Shown piece after piece: positions 9,352 to 17,219 of a DNA stretch of 64,000 bases. The stretch lies in NCBI GenBank assembly GCA_964616755.1, contig CAZTSI010000009.1, positions 22,779 to 86,778 on the forward strand, in the 5' to 3' direction. Both the position numbers and the translations under genes were made by a program. The notes beneath the pieces are model-generated. The model had not been told where the DNA came from. It ran no database searches and saw only the letters and a list, made by a program, of their open reading frames with translations. Position 1 is the first letter of the stretch. Each line of letters opens with the position of its first letter. Source of the DNA: CAYNFR01 sp964616755 (GTDB taxonomy: Bacteria > Bacteroidota > Bacteroidia > Chitinophagales > Saprospiraceae).

Positions 9352-9540
9352 ATGAAGGATTCTCAGAAAAGCGCAGAGATGAACCTGAAAAGCCACATGC
9401 TGTACGTCTCAAAAATGAGACAACAGCAACAACAAATAAATAGCACATTAAATGAATTTAATATTGAAATACGTGATATCGTAAATGATTTTGAATTAAA
9501 ATTCAGAAAAATATTGACTAATGACGTAGAGGAAAAATAG
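9352..9540 (+). CDS. small helical hypothetical protein
   Basis: 62 residues, ATG 14 nt after the giant-protein stop. The sequence is charged and heptad-like (SKMRQQQQQINSTLNEFNIEI), predicted to be one or two amphipathic helices or a short coiled coil, with no signal peptide and no cysteines. Position, strand and close spacing suggest it is the third gene of the HTH/surface-protein operon. I do not recognise a family. It might be a partner of the HTH protein or a chance frame; its codon pattern and immediate spacing favour a real gene. Confidence 0.5.
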   Translation: MKDSQKSAEMNLKSHMLYVSKMRQQQQQINSTLNEFNIEIRDIVNDFELKFRKILTNDVEEK

Positions 9541-9648
9541 GCATAATGGCATGTGTAGATTCTCTAAAAAATGCGTTTTGTTTGGTTTAAATTCTTTGCT
9601 TCATTGAGTAACAAGTATTTTTAGTAATTCATAAGGAATTTGTTAATT

Positions 9649-11547
9649 ATGCATAATACTACATCGCTTATAAAAATAGCTATTGTAAGTCTATTAATGA
9701 GTGTTACCGTTCCTTGCATATGGGCTCAAGAAGGCGAGCTGGATAGTTTAAAAATAATATTACAAAATGCGGAATTGTCACAAAAGGAGCGTATTGAAAC
9801 ACTGCAAACGATATCTTCGATTTTAGTAAACGTTCGCCCTGCAGAAGCGCTTGAACATGCACGCGAGGCATTTGAATTATCCGTAGCGATAGATGATGTT
9901 GAGATACATGCGCGAAGCTATCGAAGACTTGGATATGCTCTTTACAATAATAGATTATTAGATGAATTTAGGGATATACAATATAGCTATATAACTTATT
10001 GCGAGAAACATAAAATGTACGATCAAGTAGCGGCGGCATATCGAAATCTTTCAAAGATTGGAGAGAGCAGAAAGGAGCCAGACAGCAGTTTGTATTATCT
10101 TCAAAAATGTCTGGACGTTTTGGCCATTCACCCTGATTCAATTATTTTAATGGACAGCTATCTTTCGCAAGGATTAGTTTATACTTGGAAAGGATATTAT
10201 GTATTAGCAATTGAAGCTTTTTTTAATGGACTGCGAACAGCAGAGGCGCTAAAGGTCTACGATAAAATCCCCTATTTTCATATGAACATGGCGATTACAT
10301 ACGCCTATATGAAGCAGTCTGATGAATCTGCCAAACAAACGGAAACGGCACTTCAACTCTTCAAAGAAAGAGGCAATCATCGACAGGTTACCCGTTGTCT
10401 GACGAACCTGGGCATTCAATATGCCGCATTAAACAGGGACGAAGAGGCTCTGACGGTTTTCTCAGAATCTATCGAAACGAGTGAGGAAACGAACCTATTG
10501 AACGTAGGAATGTTTGCCCACATAGGGAAAGCTAGAATTTTTATTAAGAAAGAGGACTATACATCTGCTTTAAAAGCGCTAAAAAGGGCAGAAAACTTAG
10601 CTCTTCAGTTAGATGAAAAGTTCAGCTTAGGAACGATAGCGCGCCTCAAAACTATAATTGCCATAGGCCAGAGTAATTTGAGTGATATCAATAAATTTAC
10701 GAGACAAGCCGAAGGGTTCTTGGACAATTATCGTGAACCAATTGAAGAAGCGGAAGTATATTTTGAAATGGCAGAATTATATGAAAGGCAAAATCTGCCC
10801 ATTAAAGCATTGTCATTCACCAAGCTAGGCTTTGAACTACAGGACAGTTTATTTACCCGAGACAGGGACAACAAATTTGCTGAACTCAACATCATTTATG
10901 AGACAGAGAGAAAGGATGCCCAAATATTACTACTAAAGGAACAAAAAAAATTAGACACCCTCCGCAAACGGAATCTGATTTATCTGGTAATCCTTTTGTT
11001 ACTCGCCTCGCTTTTTGTTATTGTCATACTGATAGACAAGAAACGCCGTGCTGCATTGATCGCTCAAACTGAGAAAAATTTGGAAATTGAAAGAAGAAAA
11101 TCAGCGGAACAAGAATTGGAGTTTAAGCAAAAGGAGTTGGCAGCGAGAGTATTACAACTAGCCGGCAAAAATGAATTTTTACAGACCTTGGAGTCAGAAG
11201 TAGAACAACTTAAATCCTCTGTTGATTTAAGCGTACGCAAAATTTCTAATAGAATAGTACACCTTATCCAATTTGACAATGAAAACGATGAGGAATGGGA
11301 TCATTTCAGTCATGAGTTTAGTAGTATTCATGATGATTTTCTTGCTCGATTAGTAGATAAACATGGCGAATTTTCAAAAAATGAATTCCGTCTCATTGCC
11401 CTGTTAAAAATGAATCTATCGTCAAAAGATATTTCTAACATCCTGCGCATAACTTTGGATGGTGTAAAAAAGGCGCGTTATCGGCTACGAAAAAAAATGA
11501 GCCTCGAAAGCAGCGTTGATATTCAAGATTATCTTTTACAATTATGA
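9649..11547 (+). CDS. TPR protein with transmembrane helix, coiled coil and C-terminal LuxR-type HTH
   Basis: 632 residues from the ATG at 9649 (AAGGAA lies about 11 nt upstream; the TTG at 9640 is less likely). A signal peptide (IAIVSLLMSVTVPCIWAQ) precedes TPR-like repeats to about residue 425, then one membrane helix (NLIYLVILLLLASLFVIVIL, about 443-463), a charged coiled coil (470-540), and an HTH at 577-620 (KMNLSSKDISNILRITLDGVKKARYRLRKK). The TPR part would be periplasmic and the HTH cytosolic, a one-component membrane regulator architecture common in Bacteroidota. It is 108 nt downstream of the small helical gene and may sense the product or state of the surface protein (inference). 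Confidence 0.85.
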   Translation: MHNTTSLIKIAIVSLLMSVTVPCIWAQEGELDSLKIILQNAELSQKERIETLQTISSILVNVRPAEALEHAREAFELSVAIDDVEIHARSYRRLGYALYNNRLLDEFRDIQYSYITYCEKHKMYDQVAAAYRNLSKIGESRKEPDSSLYYLQKCLDVLAIHPDSIILMDSYLSQGLVYTWKGYYVLAIEAFFNGLRTAEALKVYDKIPYFHMNMAITYAYMKQSDESAKQTETALQLFKERGNHRQVTRCLTNLGIQYAALNRDEEALTVFSESIETSEETNLLNVGMFAHIGKARIFIKKEDYTSALKALKRAENLALQLDEKFSLGTIARLKTIIAIGQSNLSDINKFTRQAEGFLDNYREPIEEAEVYFEMAELYERQNLPIKALSFTKLGFELQDSLFTRDRDNKFAELNIIYETERKDAQILLLKEQKKLDTLRKRNLIYLVILLLLASLFVIVILIDKKRRAALIAQTEKNLEIERRKSAEQELEFKQKELAARVLQLAGKNEFLQTLESEVEQLKSSVDLSVRKISNRIVHLIQFDNENDEEWDHFSHEFSSIHDDFLARLVDKHGEFSKNEFRLIALLKMNLSSKDISNILRITLDGVKKARYRLRKKMSLESSVDIQDYLLQL

Positions 11548-11712
11548 CCTATAATTCTTTAATTAATCATTGCCCTTCACGAGACCCTGTGTAGACACAT
11601 TAACAACTTTATTGATATTTCATTGCTAGACAGCGTGCTTTCGACAATTGTCTTATCTGCCAAGGGGCAGCAGGGAGAGCTGGGCTGGGCAGTTGTTGTT
11701 CGTTTAAAATAT

Positions 11713-12771
11713 TTAAGGTCTATACACGATGTAATTATTCAAAAAATCATCTACTGTTTTAGGGAAACCCTTTTGTGCTATTTCCTGTTGTGTATAAAAA
11801 GTAAACTCTTGAGGTATTGCCCCTTTGACCTGATAAAAAGAGGCGTGAATACGTTGGTGGCTCAGCAATTGGTTGGATGAGCAAAGGAATGCTAGTTGAA
11901 CCGATGCGCCGAAGTTTTGCGTGAAAAGAGAAGACAATTCTTTAGTATCTGATATGGCTACATTATGTTCTATCAAAGGTAGTTCGTATAGTCCCTTCCA
12001 GATATCCTTTGCTGAGCGTTTTTGTATTGCTATGGAGTGTTTGTATTCTATAAGAAAATAGGAAAAGAATCGATCCTTAATAGTTTTTGTTTTCACCCTT
12101 GTGGGTAAAGTAGCGACAAGTTTCTTGTTAAATGCAATACATTGAGATTGTAAAGGGCACTGTTCACAATTTGGTCGCAACGGAGTGCATTGAATAGCGC
12201 CAAAATCCATGATGGCCTGATTATAAAGCGCTGGATCATGTTTGGCTAAGGCCGCCACTGCAAGAGTGTTATAAATCTTCGCAGCTATTGTGATATCGAT
12301 AGGGGTCGTTTCCCCAAAGTATCGACTCAACACTCTGTATACATTGCCATCTACAACGGCATGTGATTGGCCAAAAGCAAAACTTGCTATCGCCGCCGCG
12401 GTGTAAGGCCCCACTCCCGGCAAGGCGAGAATATCTTTGTGTCGATTAGGGAAAATCCCCTCGTGCATGGTCATAACCACTTGTGCCGCTTTGTGCAAGT
12501 TCCTCGCTCGTGTATAATAGCCCAAGCCCTTCCACAACGCCAAAACTTCATCTTCTTGAGCCTCAGCCAAATCTTGAATTGTAGGGAAGGTGCTTACAAA
12601 ACGCTCATAGTAATCTTTTCCTTGGGCAACTCTCGTTTGCTGTAGTATGATCTCGGATAGCCAAATGCGATAGGGATCCTTTGTGCTTTTCCAAGGCATT
12701 CCTCGCTCGACATCCTTATGCCAACGCAACAGTTCTACACCAAAAAATTCATAGCACCCCAAATTCCTCAT
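11713..12771 (-). CDS. mutY: A/G-specific adenine glycosylase
   Basis: Removes adenine mispaired with 8-oxoguanine, preventing G:C to T:A changes. I chose the ATG at 12771 because AAGGGA lies a few nt upstream; an in-frame TTG at 12786 adds only MKREI. 352 residues. Catalytic E40 is in LSEIILQQTRV, the helix-hairpin-helix is LPGVGPYTAAAI with catalytic D141 in VVDGNVYRVLSR, and the 4Fe-4S cluster cysteines are C195, C202, C205 and C211 (C-x6-C-x2-C-x5-C). The C-terminal half contains the NUDIX-like recognition domain (ALPTRVKTKTIKDRFF onward). No obvious neighbour in the same pathway. Confidence 0.96.
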   Translation of the reverse strand: MRNLGCYEFFGVELLRWHKDVERGMPWKSTKDPYRIWLSEIILQQTRVAQGKDYYERFVSTFPTIQDLAEAQEDEVLALWKGLGYYTRARNLHKAAQVVMTMHEGIFPNRHKDILALPGVGPYTAAAIASFAFGQSHAVVDGNVYRVLSRYFGETTPIDITIAAKIYNTLAVAALAKHDPALYNQAIMDFGAIQCTPLRPNCEQCPLQSQCIAFNKKLVATLPTRVKTKTIKDRFFSYFLIEYKHSIAIQKRSAKDIWKGLYELPLIEHNVAISDTKELSSLFTQNFGASVQLAFLCSSNQLLSHQRIHASFYQVKGAIPQEFTFYTQQEIAQKGFPKTVDDFLNNYIVYRP

Positions 12772-12821
12772 AATTTCCCTTTTCAAACTCGTAAATATAA
12801 AGCTATGATCATTTTTGGATG

Positions 12822-12859
12822 AAAATGGCCATTTTTACGTCATAATGCGGCCATTTTTT
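12822..12859. terminator. hairpin between the SRPBCC remnant and mutY, possible bidirectional terminator
   Basis: A 9-bp perfect inverted repeat, AAAATGGCC (12822-12830) and GGCCATTTT (12849-12857), with an 18-nt loop. T runs follow the stem on both strands (six T on plus, four on minus). It lies just upstream of mutY on the minus strand, so it could end transcripts coming from the pseudogene side. An operator is the alternative. Confidence 0.35.
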
Positions 12860-13024
12860 CAACAAGCGCGCTGCTATCTTCTCGAAAATGAGCTTTTTAT
12901 TACAAAAAAGTGTCTGAATTTTCATTTCAAAAGCATATAGCCGAATAATGACATTATATGACGCCTAGCCTGCCGATAGGATGCTATGATTTCATATATA
13001 GCGTTGCGTTTTTTTCGTTTATTA

Positions 13025-13517
13025 TCATTTTGTTCTTTTTGAGATGTGTTTTCTTAGAAACCTTACCCAAGAATTCCTTTCAGTCTTTTTCTTTTGGCAT
13101 AGAAAATTATTTTCGAGTTTATCAAACCCATCTTCAATAAGCGCATCTTGCAAAGAACGGACTCCTAAAGCCTACATGAAAGTCCGTTTGCCTGAAGTAT
13201 TCATATCAATCGTATGGTTTGATTTGAGTCTGATTCTGGGAGAGTTGTTCATTCTCGGATTTATGAAATCCATTAAACCTGTGAGGTTTCAAAAAATGAA
13301 ATTGAATTATCCATTCAGGATTATACTGCTCAACTGAATATTTAATAGCCCCATGTCCGCCTTTAGCTCCAATTCGGATTCCATTCGCGAACCTCATTTC
13401 AGGCCACTTTTCCGGTTGGCCATAGTCTATTATTTGAAGTTGCCAAAGTTTAAGCAACTCCTCTATTTTACTTTTTGGCTGATTGACCGTTCTTTTATGG
13501 ACATTTAATACTTTCAA
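13025..13517 (-). pseudogene. broken SRPBCC-family gene (frameshift plus stop)
   Basis: Reads as an SRPBCC (START-like) domain protein of about 163 residues that has decayed. The first frame gives KVLNVHKRTVNQPK to HFLKPHRFNGFH and runs into a stop at 13206. Removing one base in the CC/GG pair at 13216-13217 restores the family-like continuation KHTIDMNTSGKRTFM, then an in-frame TAG at 13172-13174 (where a Trp codon TGG would fit), then ALGVRSLQDALIEDGFDKLENNF to a natural stop at 13025. The start codon is TTG where MKVLN would be expected. Downstream codons remain clearly protein-like, so the damage is recent. A sequencing error could explain one lesion but hardly all. Confidence 0.8.
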
Positions 13518-13572
13518 ATTAAACTTCTTTATGATCTACGGTTTATTCTTTGGCTTCATATATTATATAACA

Positions 13573-13588
13573 CATGCATATATGCATG
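13573..13588. repeat. 16-bp perfect palindrome upstream of the SRPBCC remnant
   Basis: CATGCATATATGCATG is a perfect palindrome 56 nt upstream of the pseudogene start and 82 nt after the S9 peptidase stop. It could be an operator for a dimeric regulator, but AT-rich palindromes of this kind also arise by chance. Confidence 0.3.
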
Positions 13589-13669
13589 ACACAAATATCT
13601 TCTATATGTTTCAAAAATCTACCATCACAAATTGCCCTTATTCATTGATTTATAGGACTTTCTTACGAG

Positions 13670-16510
13670 CTATTCCTTTGAGTCATCCAAGGGTGAGACG
13701 AGGTCATACCCTTGGTCGATACCTTTCATCATAGCAGGTACTCCCTTTTGCATCCATTCGGGCATGGGTTGATTTTTAAGATAATGGTCAAAGAATTGGG
13801 CCATACGTATGTTAAAGTCCTTTCGGTTTTGATGTTTCACTGGCCAATGAGGTTCGCCATTATAGTTTAACATCCAAGCTGGCTTGCCCAATCTTCTCAA
13901 TCCCAAAAAGAATTCTATGCCCTGATACCAAGGCACGTGCCCATCGGCATCATTATGCATCAAAAGCAATGGGGTATTTATCTTATCTAGGCTGAAGATA
14001 GGAGAGTTTTCAATGTATCGTATTGGATATTCCCATGGACTACCGCCAATTCTTGATTGTTGATGCTCATATTGAAACTGTCTACTCAATCCTGTCCACC
14101 AACGTATACCGCTATAGGCACTAAACATATTTACAACAGGTGCACCAGATTCAGCAGCTTTAAAAATATCCGTTTTTGTCACGAGATAGGCAATTTGATA
14201 TCCTCCCCAGCTATGGCCTTGTACTCCGATATTATTCTTGTCGATGTATCCTTTCTCAATTAAAGAAGTCACCCCTGGAATGACGCAGTCATAGGCACTT
14301 TCGCCAGGGTAGCCCAAGCGATAATGTATGTCAGGATTAAAAATAATATATTCTCTGCTTGTATAAAAACTATAATTGATCGAAGAGCGCTCCGCTTTGG
14401 GCACACGGTGTCTATGTAAATCGTCCGCGCTGCGCTCATAAAAATTGACAAGTAAGGGATACTTCCTTTTAGGGTCGAAATTTTCTGGCTTTATCAGTAA
14501 GCCACTGAGCTCTTGGCCGTCTAAAGAAGTCCATTTCACTAACTCGATAGTGCCCCAGTTATAGCTGCCTTGTTGCGGATTTGCATTAGAGAGACTTACG
14601 GAAGCATTAAAACCCATATCAGCAAGCTGCAAGTCTGGGAATTCTTTAAAGGACTGCCTAGTGTAAAGTACCTTTTCTGCTTTTTGTGCTTTTATAGGAG
14701 CAGAAAAGCTAAAGGGACCACTCATCAAGACCTCCACTTTCAAATCATTCGGCATAAAACGTACGTAGCCTCCATCTTTAGTTTTGTCATTAAATGTAGA
14801 TAACAGCCATGTTTGGCTCATAGAAATTGTACGTGCCTCGTGATCCAGTTTCAAATAGCGATAGCGCGTGTTAGATTCACGCCCTGAGGTAAGTCGCCGC
14901 GACTCACCACTCGTCGGATCAAAACACCATAGATCATAACGATCGTACAAGATGAGTGCACTGTCCCCGTCTGTCCAGCCAGCCATGCCGTAATCATTTG
15001 GAAAGTCAGGTGAGTCATTTTCTTCATCATAAAACCATTGATCCTTTGATGATGTTTTTATGCTTTGCTGGGCAATGTTATAGGCAAACCATGTACTATC
15101 TGAAGGATCATACCCATAGACAAATCGTCCTTGGGGGCTTAGTCGAGCCTCTTCTTTGCCACTGAGTAAAGGGGTTAAGGAGCCGTCTGTCGTGTTGACT
15201 AGTGAATAATTCTTTAGTTGTCTTCCAGTCCATTGGCTTTGCAGATCATAGGGGGTCGTGGTATGCAGCAATGCGAAGGATGCATTCCCTTCGTTGCCCA
15301 ATTGTATGTGTGGGAAATCGGGACGCGAAAGTTGCTGAAAACTATTTGCCTTGTCGAGATGGATTACACTGAGCAATGATCTAGTGGTGTCTGACTTCAA
15401 TTGTATTTCTTGCACTGTGTATAAAACTGGTTCGTCATAGGTCCAAACTTCGACATTCACGATTTCGTCATCCGTCAATTTCTCATCACGATAAACAGGC
15501 GACGTGGCCAATCCGAAGTACAGCTTGGATTCATCTTGTGAGAAGGATATTTTTCCATGCTTCGACACATGATAGCCAGACGGGGTATCGGTCGGGCTAA
15601 GCATGCGCTGTGCTGCGCTATGACCCTCCTGCCAACACCAAATTTCATTAGGGCGAAGTACGCTTTGCGTAGTGTCACTATCTACAACAAAGGCCAATTT
15701 TTGGCCCGAATCACTGATGGCCATTTCATGATATACTGCCTTAGGGGCAGCATAAATAGGTAAAGTAATACGTGAAGTAATGTTGTGAATAAGAACATGG
15801 CTACCCGAATCAAAACTCTCTCCTGATGAAATAACTCCTAGCCGAGCTGCCTCTTTGGCAAACACATATTGCTGTACAAAAGAAAATGTATCTTGTCTAT
15901 GTGTGTTCAGATCATAGAGGACAAGATGATATCCATTGTCTTTGCCTACTTTTTTTAATTTAGGAGACTTACCAGGATCTTCTTTTTTTTCTGTGTTCGT
16001 TGACTCATGAAGGTTCTCGCTGGATGCGGCTTCGGGCTTTTTTGATTCCTTTATTTCTTCAAGTTGAAAGGCCAGATATCCGCCCCACTTCTCGGGCATT
16101 TTAAATGACTTAACATTAGCTATTTTGACTAAGCTTCCTTTCGCAATATCATAAATACCCAAGGTATCTTTAGGGTAGTCATCCTTGTCCATCTTCCGCT
16201 GTTTAAAGGCAGTAATACTGTCTTGCCAAGATTTGATGGTAAAGACTAAATATTTTGAATCATCACTAAACTTGCCCTGTTGCCCGCGATCATAACGAAA
16301 CATGATATTGCCGCGATCATCCGATAATTTGAGATAATGATCTTTTTCGCCTCTTTCTAACGCGTAGCAAACATATTGACCATTGTTGGATATGGCTTCA
16401 TCCTTTATGACATGCCAGAGCTCCAAATCTGAATGATCCAACATCTTTTTTTGCGCGGCCGCATAGTAAACTAATAAAAACAGGAGGGGTATAAAAGTCC
16501 ATCTCATCAT
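13670..16510 (-). CDS. secreted prolyl oligopeptidase-family (S9) serine peptidase
   Basis: Predicted exported peptidase that trims peptides. The start at 16510 gives the signal peptide MMRWTFIPLLFLLVYYAAAQ; upstream in-frame codons are hydrophobic but less signal-like. 946 residues: an N-terminal beta-propeller (WD40-like, about 40-620) and a C-terminal alpha/beta hydrolase. The triad is visible: S767 in GHSWGGYQ, D856 in NDADGHVPW, H888 in GEPHWP. A charged low-complexity insert (KKPEAASSENLHE to KKEDPGKSP) interrupts the propeller near residue 155. The length is above the usual 650-700 of DPP4-like enzymes but normal for the long Bacteroidota subgroup. It stands alone between two remnants. 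Confidence 0.9.
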   Translation of the reverse strand: MMRWTFIPLLFLLVYYAAAQKKMLDHSDLELWHVIKDEAISNNGQYVCYALERGEKDHYLKLSDDRGNIMFRYDRGQQGKFSDDSKYLVFTIKSWQDSITAFKQRKMDKDDYPKDTLGIYDIAKGSLVKIANVKSFKMPEKWGGYLAFQLEEIKESKKPEAASSENLHESTNTEKKEDPGKSPKLKKVGKDNGYHLVLYDLNTHRQDTFSFVQQYVFAKEAARLGVISSGESFDSGSHVLIHNITSRITLPIYAAPKAVYHEMAISDSGQKLAFVVDSDTTQSVLRPNEIWCWQEGHSAAQRMLSPTDTPSGYHVSKHGKISFSQDESKLYFGLATSPVYRDEKLTDDEIVNVEVWTYDEPVLYTVQEIQLKSDTTRSLLSVIHLDKANSFQQLSRPDFPHIQLGNEGNASFALLHTTTPYDLQSQWTGRQLKNYSLVNTTDGSLTPLLSGKEEARLSPQGRFVYGYDPSDSTWFAYNIAQQSIKTSSKDQWFYDEENDSPDFPNDYGMAGWTDGDSALILYDRYDLWCFDPTSGESRRLTSGRESNTRYRYLKLDHEARTISMSQTWLLSTFNDKTKDGGYVRFMPNDLKVEVLMSGPFSFSAPIKAQKAEKVLYTRQSFKEFPDLQLADMGFNASVSLSNANPQQGSYNWGTIELVKWTSLDGQELSGLLIKPENFDPKRKYPLLVNFYERSADDLHRHRVPKAERSSINYSFYTSREYIIFNPDIHYRLGYPGESAYDCVIPGVTSLIEKGYIDKNNIGVQGHSWGGYQIAYLVTKTDIFKAAESGAPVVNMFSAYSGIRWWTGLSRQFQYEHQQSRIGGSPWEYPIRYIENSPIFSLDKINTPLLLMHNDADGHVPWYQGIEFFLGLRRLGKPAWMLNYNGEPHWPVKHQNRKDFNIRMAQFFDHYLKNQPMPEWMQKGVPAMMKGIDQGYDLVSPLDDSKE

Positions 16511-16585
16511 TGTGTTGTTTTTGTGTATTGCCATTATGTATATCGGCGTTGATAGATAAATGTAGGAAAAAATACTTTCGCACAA

Positions 16586-16826
16586 ATATGTTCATAGCAC
16601 TGTATTAAGGCTATATTCTGGAAAAGTAAGTTTATACGCACATATTTAAACATGCGCACTCTCATTCAAGTCACGAAACCGAAGCATTTATTGTACTAAC
16701 AAATGGAAAAAATAATAGATCGATCTGATTAAGCTATAGGTACTAGTTTGTTTTCGTTTGTTAATCGCTTTCTGGATTAGGTCTTTCACAGCTATTTTTC
16801 TAAGACATTGCATGTCGCGAATTTTA
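16586..16826. other. intergenic stretch upstream of the S9 peptidase gene
   Basis: AT-rich. Probably holds the promoter of the minus-strand S9 peptidase gene, but no perfect TAnnTTTG was found. No gene or clear repeat is visible. Confidence 0.3.
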
Positions 16827-17219
16827 TTATGTCGCAAACTCTCCTGTTCTTTCAATTAATTTTTGTAGATCAATTAATACTTTACCGAAATAGGAATCTA
16901 AGTCGATCCATTGACTATTTGGCATCAGATGACCGTACCCGTTCTTCATCTTTTGTGGCCCCACACCTTATGTTGCAAATCTTTCTACGGGTCGAATGAT
17001 TTCACAAGTGTTGGCATCAAGTTCATAAATCAGCGCGCGTAAGGCTATGAGAATCTGCTGTAATAGTACAGATGTTTGATCCGCCGATTGTTCGATCTCA
17101 CCATATTTTGTTTTGGACATATATACAGGTTTCCGTTTATCAAATTAACTGCGCTACTGCCTGAAAGGACTACGTTGATCTGCAGTTTTATAATGCTATA
17201 GTCATTACATTTTATGTCC
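16827..17219 (-). pseudogene. possible degraded coding remnant, family unknown
   Basis: On the minus strand several frames carry protein-like peptides that do not join: INVVLSGSSAVNLINGNLYI in one frame, then from an ATG at 17120 a 50-codon stretch (MSKTKYGEIEQSADQ to IIRPVERFAT) ended by TAA at 16968-16970, then in the same frame VGPQKMKNGYGHLMPNSQW to ERTGEFAT ending at 16827. The pattern suggests a gene broken by shifts and a stop, perhaps a beta-propeller (NGNLYI-like strand), but I could not identify it. It lies directly downstream of the D-aminoacylase-like gene on the same strand. Confidence 0.27.
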
